Source: Paulownia fortunei
Lineage: Eukaryota > Streptophyta > Magnoliopsida > Lamiales > Paulowniaceae
Direction: 5' to 3'
DNA length: 64,000 bases
Assembly (NCBI GenBank): GCA_019321725.1
Contig: CM033108.1
Location: 10,744,060-10,808,059, forward strand
Shown: piece after piece, positions 1-10,872 of the stretch
Numbering within the stretch: position 1 is the first letter of the stretch
Layout of the letters: every line of letters starts with the position of its first letter
Notes under the pieces: generated by a model
What the model was told of the DNA's origin: nothing
Databases searched by the model: none
What the model saw: only the letters and a program-made list of their open reading frames with translations
Made by a program: the position numbers and the translations under genes

Positions 1-1803
1 GAATTTCTTTTAGATGAAAGTGGCAATGTCGTAGAACTTGAAGAGGTTCAAGAACCATAGAACATACCCAACTAATGCAGTAAATGGTACACCAGCTACT
101 GCTGAACCCTCTAAGGCACAACCTCTTCGAAGATCCGAAAGGGTCTCAAAGGTACCTAAAAGGCACAGCTTGTTGTTAGAGAATAAAGAAGAGGGACTCC
201 TCTTGGATAATGATCTAAGAATCTATGGAGAGGCGATGTCTGACATCGACTCAAAGAAGTTGCAAGAAGCTATGCAGTCCGAAATGGACTCTATGTACTC
301 CAACAAGGTATGGATTTTGGTGGACCCACCACAGAAAATTGTTCCCATTGGCTTTAAATGGGTCTACAAGTGGAAGCTTGGAGTAGATGGAGAGGTAGCA
401 ACCTATAAGGCATGATTGGTAGGAAAAGGTTATACTCAGAAGCAAGGAATTGATTATGAGGAAACTTTTTCACCAGTAGCGATGCTTAAATCTATATGGA
501 TATTGTTGGCCATATCTGCATATTATGACTATGAGATATGGCAAATGGATGTGAAGACTACTTTCTTTAATGGAAACATTAAGGAAGAGATCTATATGAA
601 GCAGCCAAAAGGCTTCATATCCAACGAGAGCGAGCAAAAGGTTTGCAAGCTCTAGAGATCTATTTATGGACTCAAACAAGCTTAGAGGAGTTGGAACATC
701 CAGTTTGATAAAACGATCAAAACGTTTGACTTTCATAAGAACCCAATTGAACCATGTGTCTATAAGAAGGTTAGTGGAAGTGCAGTTACATTTGTTGTGC
801 TCTACGTTGATGACATCCTACTAATTAGGAATGATGTAGGGATGTTGCAGTTAATGAGGAGTTGGTTATCTAATTAGTTTTCTATGAAGGGCTTGGGAGA
901 TGCGTCTTTTATCCTAGGGATAAAGATCTATATAGATAGATCTAGAAGGATGATTGGACTATCCCAGTCCATGTACATAGACAAAGTGCTAAAAAGGTTT
1001 AGCATGGAGAAATCCAAAAGTGGATTCCTGCCTATGAGTCATGGGATTTCACTCTCTAAGGTTATGTCTCCCAAGACACCTAAAGAGAGAGAAAGGATAG
1101 CTCGCATACCTTATGCTTTTGCAATAGAGAGTATAATGTATGTAATGTTATGTACAAGACTTGATATAGCACATGCTCTGAGTATCACGAGCAGATATTA
1201 GTCCAATCCAGGAGAAGAACACTGGAAAGCCATTAAGATGATTCTCAAGTACTTGAGAATAACTAAAGATATCTTTTTAATATACGGAAATAGAGAACTA
1301 AAATTGGAGGGATATACGGACTCTAGTTTTTATTCCGATATAGATGACTCAAAGTTCATGTTCGGATACATATTCACCCTGAATGGTGGTGCGGTCAGTT
1401 GGAAGAGTTCCAAGTAAGAGACGACTGCAGACTCTACCACTGAAGCTGAATATATTGCTACATCAGATGCAGTAAAAGAAGCTGTTTGGATTAGAAACTT
1501 CATTCAAGGGTTGGGTGTAATTCCATCCGTTGTTGATCCAGTTATAATTTATTATGATAATAATAGAGCCATTGCGCAAGTAAAAGAGCCAAGATCTTAT
1601 CAAAGATCCAAGCACATAATGAGATGATATCACTTGATCAGAGAGATCATTGACAGAGGCGACGTCATTGTGGATCGAGTTGCCTTAATAAAAAATACAG
1701 CATACCTACTTACTAAGCCCTTAGTACATAAGATATTCAACGGACATCTTGAGAAGATGGGCCTTAGATATATGGGCAATTGGAGCTAGGGCAAGTGGGA
1801 AAT
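1..1803 (+). pseudogene. Ty1/copia pol relic, RT and RNase H part (left arm)
   Basis: Remnant of a copia polyprotein whose integrase and gag lie before the window. Reading through stops, it gives the region between integrase and RT, then RT with [16 protein letters not shown] and the catalytic YVDD at 803-814, then RNase H with STTEAEYIA near 1436-1455. Stops occur near 58, 413, 653, 683, 875, 1199, 1416 and 1625. Most fit a C-to-T change in an Arg or Gln codon; the one in KQA*RSW is a transversion relative to the right-arm copy. A polypurine-like stretch and LTR follow directly, so this is the 3' end of an element. The lineage looks like the long-LTR Angela/Tork group, but that is tentative. 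It cannot be translated today. Confidence 0.92.
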
Positions 1804-3949
1804 TGTTAGAGTAGGATGCCCAATACCTCAATTAGATTGGGTGTATTATACTCTTTTGGTTTTGTAAAGACAATCTTATTAGGAATCATATTAATAAAAA
1901 GGCTTTTTCTTTATCTTATGTCTTGCATCTTTTATTTCTACACATTAGATAAAGTCCTTAGACCAAATTTAGTTACGGGGTAAGGTCGCGCATATGATGG
2001 TGATCATGGAACATGCCTCTAAGGTTTAGTCTTAAATAAGTTTTGAGTCGAAAGCTTTTTGAGATGGGATATCAAATAGCTCAGTAAGACTTGCACATAT
2101 GATGCATGCTCATAAGACGAAGATGTCACATTCTATTGGTATTAGCGTAGAGACGTAAGTGCATGTATGTGGGTGCTTGTTAGGGAACAAGTACACCGAA
2201 CATAGCCTGCAAGAAATTCTTAGTTAGAGGTTTTGCTCGTCGAAACAAGAATTTTTATGTTGCGATAGTACACGACTAGTTCTCAGACTTGAGGCATGAT
2301 GGTAGCCTTGTGTGCATCCTGTAGCACTTTGATATATCTTCTAAATGCTTGACAATCACAAAGGGGATATGTTGGGTGTTGCACTAGTGTGCATGGAGGT
2401 TTGTCAGTGGCCAACATAAAATTCGACACTTGTCTTTTTAAATAAGGGAATCTCTTGTATTTTTATAGTTCGTGATTCAAAAATCTTGACCAAGGTAGGA
2501 TGAATTGTGATTTATCAAGAATCATTAGAACTTGAAATGGGATCATAGTTATTGAATCATTTAGGGTTTCAACTTATAATCCGTGTCTTAAATTCAATCG
2601 GGAGATTAGCTATCGAAAGGACCATACGTATATGGTACTCACAACTGAAATGAGTTTACTCGCTATTTCACCTAAGACTAGTTTGCCATGATTACTTGCT
2701 AAGTGTTTTCATGGATAATGAGGTTCTTGGAATTAAGGAGTTGATTTCAAGCAGATTAATTAATTAAAATAATTGTTATTCATAAGTTGCAGATATTGCA
2801 AACTCACTACTAGCTTAGAAGTGAACCTAAGAGGGTCACATATCTTTATGGAAAGTAACATTTCTAATTTTAGATTTTATCCAATGGTTGGAAATTAATT
2901 AATTAATACTAATCAATTAATTAATTAAAGGTTCTATTTAATTTAATGGTTAAATTAAATTATTCAATTAAGTAATTTGATTAGAAAACCCTATTAGAGT
3001 AAATTATAATTAATTAATTAGATTGATTAATTTGGGATTAAATTAAGTGGAGTGATTTGTGGATTTTTAAGTCCAACCCCAAAATTAATGTGGATCACTT
3101 AAAAAGCCCACTAAAATATGAAGAGAATAAATTAAATAAATATAATTTATATAATTAATATATTTATAGATAAATAAATATAGTGACCAGTTTTATGGGA
3201 TAAAATCGGCCATTATGATCTAATTTATATATAAATATAATTATAGTATATATATATGATATATATCTATCTTGATATTATTTAAAGAGTTTAAATTAAT
3301 ATCAACAATGTATGTAGATAATTTTAATGATTAATGTAATATCAAATTAGTCCACATACAATAGGAAAGAGAAAAAAGAAGAGTTTTTTGAAGATTTGAA
3401 ATCCTTCCAAGATAAAGTTTTGAAGTAGTTCAAAATTAAAAAAAAATTCAATGAAAATTACATAATTCAAAAAGAATTTTGAGCAAAAATTATTTGGTTT
3501 AAAGTCTTCTATTTTTACTCTCCAATAAAAGAAAAGAAAGAAAAATAAAATCAGTTTTTTGTTATTCTCTTCATATTATTATTTCAAAAACTTAAAAAAT
3601 CAATCTTTATTGTTCTTGAAAATTTACTTCGGTTCTAGATTAGTAAACAATTAAAAGGATACTAGCGAATCCTTTTGATTAGTATTGTTCTTTTGTATTG
3701 TGGACTTGATAGAGGGAAGACACTTGAATCCCTGTGAGTTCTGATATTCAGAATAAGCAATTGATTGCTTTATTCCCTATAACAATCGGAGTGCACGAAA
3801 GATATAATCTGATTTTATATTTATTTATATATTCACTTGAATAAGCACGATTGTTAAAATCGCTTTCGAATTAAAGGGGTTAAATTTATGTCTGAAAAAA
3901 ATTTTAATTTTTTATTACGTATACCCCTACAATTATAATGAACCCAACA
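1804..3949 (+). repeat. Ty1/copia 3' LTR, left arm
   Basis: Starts TGTTAGAGTAGG directly after a purine-rich stretch (GGGCAAGTGGGAAAT) and ends CCCAACA, the TG...CA ends expected of an LTR. Length is 2146 bases. It matches 17368-19580 on the opposite strand along its whole length with scattered substitutions and small indels. Related LTR pieces occur at 49692-49898, 52793-53331, 53332-56222 and more distantly at 56223-57150 and 58013-59500. The middle is rich in TTAATTAA runs. Both this copy and the right-arm copy are followed by the same flank (GTATRTGGATTAAC), so the LTR and its flank were duplicated together. Confidence 0.9.
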
Positions 3950-4396
3950 GTATATGGATTAACTTGGTGCTATGAAGTTGGAATTAAGCGAGTGTGGGTT
4001 GAAAGTATGCATAACTATACATCAGCTCATACGTAATTGGAGTAGGGGTCATTGGACACTTCGGCCGTTACTTTCAAAGGACTTTTTGCGCATCGATTGT
4101 ATAAAACTTCTATTCACTCATATATTTCGTGAAGGTAACAAAGCAGCGGATTTACTTGGAAATCATGCTTGTTTTAGTGGGAATTCTGGACATTAGCTAT
4201 CATCGGAAATACCCAAAGAACTATATGGCATTCTTGAGATGGATAAATTGCAAATGCTGTGCTTTAGATTTCATTAAAGATATAAGGAGGCTGCTGGTTG
4301 TAGTTAGGTTCTCTAGATTTATTATAATCTCTCCTTTTGAATTTTGGTCACATGTAATGGATGTGGTACTTCCAAATTTATTTGTATGCTTTTAAA
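3950..4396 (+). pseudogene. LINE-type RNase H-like relic (left arm)
   Basis: Two overlapping frames show a C-terminal RNase H-like domain of the kind fused to plant L1 LINE reverse transcriptases. One frame has IRNWSRGHW and THIFREGNKAADLLGNHAC, the usual HxFREGNxxAD signature; the other continues with ILEMDKLQM. Frameshifts break it. The preceding LTR abuts the domain, so the copia element probably inserted into this LINE relic. The matching copy is at 16921-17367 on the minus strand. Confidence 0.6.
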
Positions 4397-5150
4397 TTAA
4401 GTACAAGGGAGTAAGTACTCCTTATTTCTTGCATTTTATTTGTGAACATTTTCTTTGGATTTTTAATAATAAAAGTGTAGGGGTCAACGTCAAATCCCTC
4501 GTCTAAGCACAAGCGGTATTTAACTAAAAAAAGATGATCCTAGCACCTACGACCTAATTGGTCATAAGTTCGAGTCAGTTGGAATGGAGTTGGGTAACCA
4601 ACCAATATCATCTTTAGAAAACCAATACTCATTCCAACTATGGCCATAAATTTTATAAATCATAGGAGATTTGCTTATTTTGCTAGATAGGAGATTTGTT
4701 TAACATTTGTTTAAATGTTAAATAAATTTAATATTTGAAGACTATAAATTATTAATTAAATTCAAACTTTAAATAAATAAAAAAGGTAATTTTAATATTA
4801 AAATATACTATATCTAAATTTAATATTTAATTAAATAATATAGAATAATAGTTTAGATAATATTTGTGATTATTATTAAATGGTAAGAAAAAAGTAGTGT
4901 AAATTTAATATTTTAAATACTTATTGTAAATAAGTTATTAAATTTTAATAAATTTCATATTTAAAATTAACAAAATAATTAAAATTCAACTTTAAAAAAT
5001 ACAATAGAAAATAGTTAATTCTATAGTAACACTATATTTTAATTAAAATATTTTTTCTCTAATTTAAAACATTTTGAAAAGTGGCCATATTTTATTTCTT
5101 CTATTTCTTCTCTTCAATGTTTCTTTTGTTTTTCCATTTTTGAATATTAT
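4397..5150 (+). other. AT-rich stretch with LINE-tail-like sequence, no gene
   Basis: No coding signal. 4466-4600 has the look of a LINE 3' tail. It includes GGTCATAAGTTCGAGTC, which resembles a tRNA B box, but I find no convincing A box or cloverleaf, so I do not call a tRNA or SINE. 4640-5150 is very AT-rich. By eye the whole stretch is identical to the reverse complement of about 16150-16920. Confidence 0.5.
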
Positions 5151-5160
5151 ATTTCTAAAA

Positions 5161-5400
5161 TTATTATATATATATATATATGTATGTATATATATATGCG
5201 CAGTGGGCGAGGCGGCGGCGTGTGGGTAAAAGAAGAAGAAGAAAAAGAAAAAAAAGAAGAAAGAGAATGAGAATGAGTTGGCGGCAATGGTTGGGGGATA
5301 GCGGTGGGTGGGTGGAAGTAGGTGAAGAAAGAAGAAGAAAAAGAAGAGAAAGAAGAGAAAGAAAAAAAGGAAAAAATGAGAAAAAAAGAGAATAATAAAA
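5161..5400 (+). repeat. TA microsatellite plus polypurine block (left arm)
   Basis: A (TA)n tract at about 5165-5200 is followed by about 190 bases made almost wholly of A and G on this strand (AAGAAGAAG, GAGAAAGAAGAGA). The open frames here, rich in Arg/Lys on one strand and Ser/Phe on the other, are composition artefacts. The same block reads as polypyrimidine at about 15910-16100, and a related tract is at 9835-10190. Such blocks can form triplex DNA. Confidence 0.75.
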
Positions 5401-6090
5401 AAAAAATAAAAAATTGGAGGAGGATTTTTTTTACATATGTCCTAAACGCCAACTTAGCCTTATTTTTTCCCCTCACAAGCACCACCTAAGTTGCTACTAG
5501 GTAATTTTTCATTTCAAAACTATTTTTTTTTTCAAAATTGAATGCCAAGTCAGCACAACCGATCATTTTTACTTGCAGTAGTTGGTAGATGTCCTAAATA
5601 TTGAATTTATTCCACTTAAAGGATAAAATTTAATTTTTTAAACTGAAGAGGACCAAAAGTCTTGAGTAGCTCAATTTAAAGAATGAAAAAAAAAATAATT
5701 TTGGCTTGAATAAAATCAGATTCCAACTTCAATGATTGACATGTTTGAATCTAACACATCTTGTAATCAATAAAGGCTACGATCAAAGATTTAAGCAAAA
5801 GGAAGTCTATGGACAAATATGCTAGCTATGATGAGAACTTTGATGCCCTTATCAATGTTATAATAGGTAAACAACAAAAGAAATTAGAATAGTCACTTGT
5901 TACTTATGATGTAACAAAAACTTTGTAGCATATTTACCCTATTCATAGTGTCCTCTTGTTTTGGTACAAAATGAACTTATCCTATCATATTATCAATTAA
6001 TTAAGGAAGAAGGGAGGAAACATTGGCTATTGTCCAAAACAAGAGAGCAATGCACATTCTAATTGTTCTACCATTAACTATCAAAGTCTG
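5401..6090 (-). repeat. Family A repeat, partial inverted copy
   Basis: Reverse-complement match to 15210-15900, and more distantly to 9130-9830, with scattered differences. Shared landmarks are a GGACCAAAAG-type stretch, TTTAGGACAT-type sequence and a TGCTGACTTGGCA-type stretch. The copy is cut at its inner end by the N gap. I see no coding potential. The family is unclassified; long Mutator-type terminal repeats are one possibility. Confidence 0.7.
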
Positions 6091-6190
6091 NNNNNNNNNN
6101 NNNNNNNNNNNNNNNNNNNNNNNNNNNNNNNNNNNNNNNNNNNNNNNNNNNNNNNNNNNNNNNNNNNNNNNNNNNNNNNNNNNNNNNNNN
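6091..6190. other. Assembly gap (100 N)
   Basis: A run of 100 N, the conventional size for a gap of unknown length. It falls exactly where the left inverted arm stops matching the right arm and before a gypsy LTR fragment, so the true junction and arm length are unknown. A reading frame spanning the gap is an artefact. Confidence 0.99.
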
Positions 6191-6470
6191 ATTCCAATTG
6201 TGGCAATTAATAGAGGTAAAAAGAATAAATAACCATTTCTCTATCCAAAACTCAAGAGTGGATCCCTAAACCTCAGTACTTTTATTACTTTGGTTTTTCT
6301 TTATTTATATCATACATTAATTGTTCATATATTTTGATTCACATAAACTCCATCTTTTTAGAAATATAAACTTGAATTCTTCAAACAACTTTCCTGTGGA
6401 TCAACCTCGGACTCACGAGAAATTTATTACTTACTACAACCCGCACTTGGGTTTGCAACTTTAAAATTGT
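6191..6470 (+). repeat. Gypsy (Athila/Tat-like) LTR end fragment
   Basis: Contains CCTGTGGATCAACCTCGGACTCACGAG... followed by ACTACAACCCGCACTTGGG, a sequence style typical of the 3' end of plant Athila/Tat LTRs. It is truncated on the left by the gap and on the right by an inverted Tekay LTR fragment. It may belong with the Athila-like internal relic at 22384-25084, but that is inference. Confidence 0.45.
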
Positions 6471-6700
6471 AGCATTGATACCTAAATTTTTTCTTATCTC
6501 AATACAAAATCAACCACTTAGGTTAGGGAATTCGATAATCAATACCGTGCGAGAGCTTCAAAATTAAGTTTAATGGTTAACAATGCCGTATAAAATAAAA
6601 TGAATTATATGATGTCATACCAATGCAAATAGCACGTAATTAACATGTAATGCATGAATCATATGTGGTCATGTAAGTAGTAAGAGGCTCGGGTATCACA
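6471..6700 (-). repeat. Tekay-family LTR, first ~230 bases, inverted
   Basis: Ends ...GAGGCTCGGGTATCACA at 6700, the reverse complement of the LTR start TGTGATACCCGAGCC. It matches the beginning of the 3' LTR at 36989-37220 and the ends of both solo LTRs (28603 and 32033). The adjacent bases at 6701-6705 are ACTAG, which lie inside family A sequence and look like one half of a target-site duplication. Confidence 0.85.
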
Positions 6701-7245
6701 ACTAGGTCCGGTTATTAGCTTTTCTTATACCATTAGTTTTATGCGATTTTGAAATTATCTAATTTTCTAAATCTTAAATAAAGTCTTTTCAAGTATGATA
6801 TATCAATATTTCATTATTGTTACATTGCTTCATTGCTTTAGTTTTTACTTTATAACATTACAACTAAAAAGACATTACTGTATGAATGTCTAGGATATAA
6901 CTCCAAAATAAATGTATAAACTTGCATCTAAAAATAATTTGGAGCATATGCATGTCAATAAATTCGGTATAAAGAAAAACTTGCAACTATTAGTATGAGC
7001 CCATGCCTTCGTGTAAACCATATAGCTACATTATATTCTACTAAAACCATGACTATTTTCTCTGTTTCCATTACAAATCCTGAAATGACCTATGCCAACA
7101 ATTTTAGCCCTAAATGTGTTGTTGTTGATCATCAATATCCAAAAAATAAATAATACTCTCTCCACTCGATATATTATGTTTGAATTAAGGTGAAGTTTCA
7201 AATGATAGTTAAGAAAATTGAAATTTTATGGTATGAAATCATTAC

Positions 7246-7827
7246 GTTGAGCCTAGGAGCTAATGTAGTACCCCGCAGCTACCGAATGAAGTTTGTCCCT
7301 AGTCTCTTTAAAGGTTCCACGATTGTCCCAATTCAACTCAACTTCTCCTTGGTGGGACTCTACCTAATTCACTAATTCGTGAGAAGATACTGAACTTTTC
7401 TATTTGAAAAAGGTTTCCATCAAGCAGGAAAAAGAATTTGACATATCCATCTATGACGGAGACGGCTATGGGGGGCTGGTACAACATGGATTGACTTGAA
7501 TCTATGATAAAACCTAGTTGGATGGTAGGAACGATAAATAGGAGTAGCTAATGAGCTAATGAGTTACTGAACCCTATAGCTAATGTAGCTATAACATCCC
7601 TACTATCCCTACCAAAGGAAGAGTTGAGCCCTGGAATTTGACAGTGGACTTAAAAAGCCACCTACAGAAACTTTACACCTAAGCATTTCGGATAACGCTT
7701 GCATCCTCTTGGGCTTATTCATAATGATAAAAATTTACATGACACAATCTCTTAAGAGGGGCCCGGCCTTGGTCAGGCGACTTTCTAAAGGGATTAAGCA
7801 GCGCTGCAGACCACACTCTACTACATG
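7246..7827. other. Organelle-derived insertion (nuclear plastid DNA, NUPT)
   Basis: A1 has about 582 extra bases between ATGAAATCATTAC (ends 7245) and ATACTATAATTTTGG (starts 7828); A2 and A3 lack them. The insert is clearly less AT-rich than its surroundings and contains a recognisable antisense plastid 16S rRNA piece (7621-7710). I cannot assign the rest (for example GGGGCCCGGCCTTGGTCAGG near 7757-7776). It may be other plastid sequence, shuffled pieces, or plastid DNA that passed through the mitochondrion. Confidence 0.75.
7621..7710 (-). rRNA. rrn16: Plastid 16S rRNA fragment (non-functional)
   Basis: Read on the minus strand this is the conserved 16S segment near E. coli position 530-620: GATGCAAGCGTTATCCGAAAT, then a GTGTAAAGTTTCTGTAGGTGG stretch, then TTTTTAAGTCC and AGGGCTCAACTC. 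The wording matches the plastid rather than the plant mitochondrial small-subunit rRNA. Several substitutions relative to the usual plastid form indicate an old nuclear copy. It is only about 90 bases long, so it is a relic and not a gene. Confidence 0.85.
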
Positions 7828-9834
7828 ATACTATAATTTTGGAAAATAAATTTTCATTAAAAAATTAAACATTATTTGTGAATGCTAGAAAAAATAAAAA
7901 AATAAAGAGCATTCAAGGCTAATTATATTTTTTTGGAATATAGATTATCTTCATAATAAACTGTATAAACCTTATCAAATTTTCACCATGAAAATTGCAA
8001 ACGTTTAATTGTTCAATTGATTTGGCGCTAAGTATAATTAGCACCAGATGGTGTGCAACAATTTCTTTATCCTCTTACGTGATAAAGGACTAATATTTTG
8101 TGAGTACAAAAGTAAAAATTCTCAAATTAAAACATATCTTCATCAGGTTGTGTAAAATAAATTAGAATTCAACTTATATATATGGCAAAGAAAGGAGTTT
8201 TGGTAATATCTTGTTCGTGTTATAATTAAATACATATCCACAAGTTCTACCGAAATAATATGTTATATTTCCGCTTAGCTCAAAGAATTATTTTACAAAA
8301 AGTATATGTCAAAACTAAACATAAAAAATATTTTTACAAACTTTACGGTGAAAAATGGAATCACCCAACTGAATCATCATGTTAAATCATTCAAGGAGTT
8401 GAATACTAAATTCGATATGTGTCCTAAATCTATAGTGATGAGAGCGAAGGGGTTAATGTCTTCTACAATCAAATAACCTTAAATATTGTAATAAATAAAA
8501 AAAAATAATATAGATCGGACCGAGATAATCACGATAAAATAATCTTTTAATTATTGAGGCATAAAAATACATTAGAAAAAGTGTAAAAAAACTAAATCAA
8601 GCAAGGGTCCATCTGCTTATATCCACTGAGCAAAATCAAGCAAATCCATCTCCATAGTTAATTCTTAAAAAAATTACATTTTTCATTTTATAAGTTGACC
8701 CCATTTCACTTTTAATCCCTTAAGTAGTCACAGTGATAAATTTTCCTATATGTTTCAAATGTTGGTACATGATATCCTTTTATCCCAAAGCTTGAAACTT
8801 TTTCAAACTGCTTTAGTAAAATGCAGGAATAATGAATTATTACCCTCCATTCTTTAGACATGCAACTACTCTTAAGGACTGAGTTTAACTACACGAGAAA
8901 TGCCCAAAGTTTATAATATAAATTAAAGCAGTTGTTTGTATTAGCATTCCATTTATGGTTGTACAACATGAGTAACAACTCACTAAACAAAATAAATATG
9001 CATTTCACAAAAATGTTAGAATAGAATTACGCAATTTAGAAACAAATTGGAATAGAATATGGTTTCCACCCTTGAGTGGAACCAAACAATAAGGAGTCTT
9101 AGCACACTTTAGTAGTTAATGGCAAAACAATTAGAATGTGCGTTCACCTTCTCATTTTGGGCAATAGTCCATGCTTTGTCCCTTCTCCCGCAATTAATTG
9201 ATAATCTGACAGGTAAATTCACTTTGTTCCATAACAAAGGGACACTATGAATAGGGCAAATATGTGTACATAGCAGACACACTATAAAGTTTTTGTTACA
9301 TCATAAGTAATATGTTACTATTCTCAATTTTTTGTGATGAGTGTATACCTATTATGATAGTGATAAGGATGCTAGAGTTCTTAAAAGTATTTGTCATAAC
9401 TAGCACATCTGTAAATAGACTTTATTTTGCTTCACTTTTGATCGTAACCTTTATTGGCTATAGGATATGTTAGATTCAAATATGTCAAAGCTCGGAATTT
9501 GATTTTATACATGGAAAAAAAAAATTATTTCTTCAATTTGGCCTACTTAGACTTTTGGTCGTCTTCATTTTAAAAAAGTAAATTTTGTCCTTTAAGTTGA
9601 ATAAAGTCAAACATTTAGGACATTCACCACCTATTGCTGGTAAAAATGAATGGTTATGCTGACTTGGCACTAAATTTTGGAAAAAAATCAATTTTGAAGG
9701 AAAAATCGCCTAGTGATAGCTGGGGTGGAGCTTGGGAGGGAAAAAAAATGGCTAACTTGACATTTAGGGCATATGTGACACATTCAAGTGTTCAATTTTT
9801 TTGCTCCTCCAATTTTTATGTCCTATTTTTTTAA

Positions 9835-10255
9835 TTTACCTTTTTTCTCATTTATTCCTCTTTTTTTTCCTTTCTACTTCTTCTTCCCACCCACCGCTGC
9901 CTCCTAACCATCGCCATCAACTCCTTCTCCTCCTTCTTTCTTCTTTTGTCTTCTTCCACCCACTACTTACCTACCCACAACTGACCGTCCATAACCGCCA
10001 CTTGTTCCACCCACCCACTGCTGCACTGACTTATTCTTCTTTCTTCTTTCTTCTTTTTCTCATTCTTCTTTCTTCTTTCTTCTTCTTCCACCCACCACCT
10101 ACCCATCTACTGTCGCCCGCCCACATCAGCCACCCTGTTCCTTCTTCTTCCTCTTCCTCCTCCTCCTCCTCCACCTACCACCTACCCATCCTACTACGCA
10201 TATATATAGAGATGTATATATGTATATATATACACATATATACAGATGTATATTC
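9835..10255 (+). repeat. Polypyrimidine tract and TA-rich tract in A1
   Basis: About 350 bases almost wholly C and T with (TTCTTC)n, (CCACC)n and (TCC)n runs, then a TATATA/TGTATA tract from 10198. The open frames on both strands are low-complexity artefacts. The arrangement (CT block followed by GCATATATA) parallels 15910-16150, which supports the family A relationship. Confidence 0.7.
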
Positions 10256-10359
10256 TGTTTCTTGTAACATACATGTTCTTGGATTTTTTCCACTGCTGCC
10301 GCTGATCTTTTCTTGCGCAAATTGTTTTCATCCAAAAAATGGTTCTCCCCTCAAGATCC

Positions 10360-10872
10360 TCAGTTAGAAAGTCGTGAAATAGGTTGTTGCCCATATTTCT
10401 CCTTGGATAATCTTGTGATCCTACAAGTCACATAGTCCTTGTATTTCGGCTCACAATTCAAAGAAATGCCAGCAAGTGAATACTCGTGTATAATCCAGCG
10501 ATCCCGTTGCCTTGTGTCATCACTAGGTCTCTTCTTGGCCCGGAAAGTTAACATTTTCATAAAGCCGATTAATTGTTCGGACTCATTGTATATTTTTCTT
10601 GCACCAGTTTGGCCGTCCATTGTACCACAGCCAACCTTTCTTGCAATCTGAGTCTTCCCATTAGTCTTTGACAACCTCATAAAAACATAGATAACTTTCT
10701 TTATGTGCTCGAATTCCTTTTCCTCTCGATTCACTGAAGCATGCCAATGAGAGTCACCAACGTCGCCCAAAACATCCCATGGATCTGCATTTTCACCATA
10801 AAGATCTTTCTCCAGCAACTGATTCTAAGGCAGTGGCAACCCCAACTCCTTTCCCAAGAGGTATTTCTCGAG
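10360..10872 (-). pseudogene. NAC-domain transcription factor pseudogene fragment
   Basis: Minus-strand translation gives a NAC DNA-binding domain. Subdomain A remnant EKYLLGKELGLPLP is followed by an in-frame stop (at about 10829) where a Lys or similar residue is expected. Then come DLYGENADPWDV, IYVFMRLSKTNGK, ARKVGCGTMDGQTG, IGFMKMLTFRAKKR and WIIHEYSL, the usual order of subdomains B to D/E. The frame ends at 10362, shortly after the domain, without the long variable C-terminus of typical NAC proteins. The N-terminal start of the domain is missing. NAC proteins are plant nuclear transcription factors. This copy is truncated at both ends and carries a stop, so I read it as a dead fragment next to A1, possibly captured by or inserted with a transposon. 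Confidence 0.8.

Larger units (their letters stand above)
1..6090. repeat. Left arm of a large inverted duplication
   Basis: From the window edge to the N gap the sequence matches the reverse complement of about 15210-21360 in the same order: copia pol, copia LTR, LINE RNase H relic, polypurine block, family A. Divergence is uneven. The LTR and family A parts differ at scattered sites and by indels, whereas about 4396-5398 shows no difference that I could find. The left end continues outside the window. Confidence 0.88.
6701..10255 (+). repeat. Family A repeat, copy A1
   Basis: Direct repeat of about 12150-16150 (A2) and 41150-42505 (A3). Shared blocks include GTCTAGGATATAAC near 6890, 12330 and 41340, the ATTTGTGAGTACAAAAGTA stretch, and GGGTCCATCT near 8606 and 14670 (A1 and A2 only). 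A1 lacks the B1 insertion seen in A2 but has its own insertion at 7246-7827. Its right part is a polypyrimidine tract and a TA-rich tract, after which A1 and A2 diverge. No transposase or other protein is recognisable, so I leave the class open. Confidence 0.75.

Noticed and set aside
4530..4600. Possible tRNA or SINE (GGTCATAAGTTCGAGTC)
   Set aside because: B-box-like only; no A box, acceptor stem or poly(A)/TSD that I can define.
5147..5485. Open frames of 71 and 112 codons over the GA/CT block
   Set aside because: Made of Arg/Lys/Glu or Ser/Phe/Pro runs dictated by the polypurine tract; the identical frames at 15921-16136 are only the inverted copy of the same DNA.
6023..6232. Frame crossing the N gap
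   Set aside because: Translation through 100 N; an artefact.
9801..10367. 188-codon plus-strand frame
   Set aside because: Low-complexity Ser/Leu/Phe/Pro/His translation of a CT-rich tract, with no domain; its end overlaps the real NAC-like sequence on the other strand.
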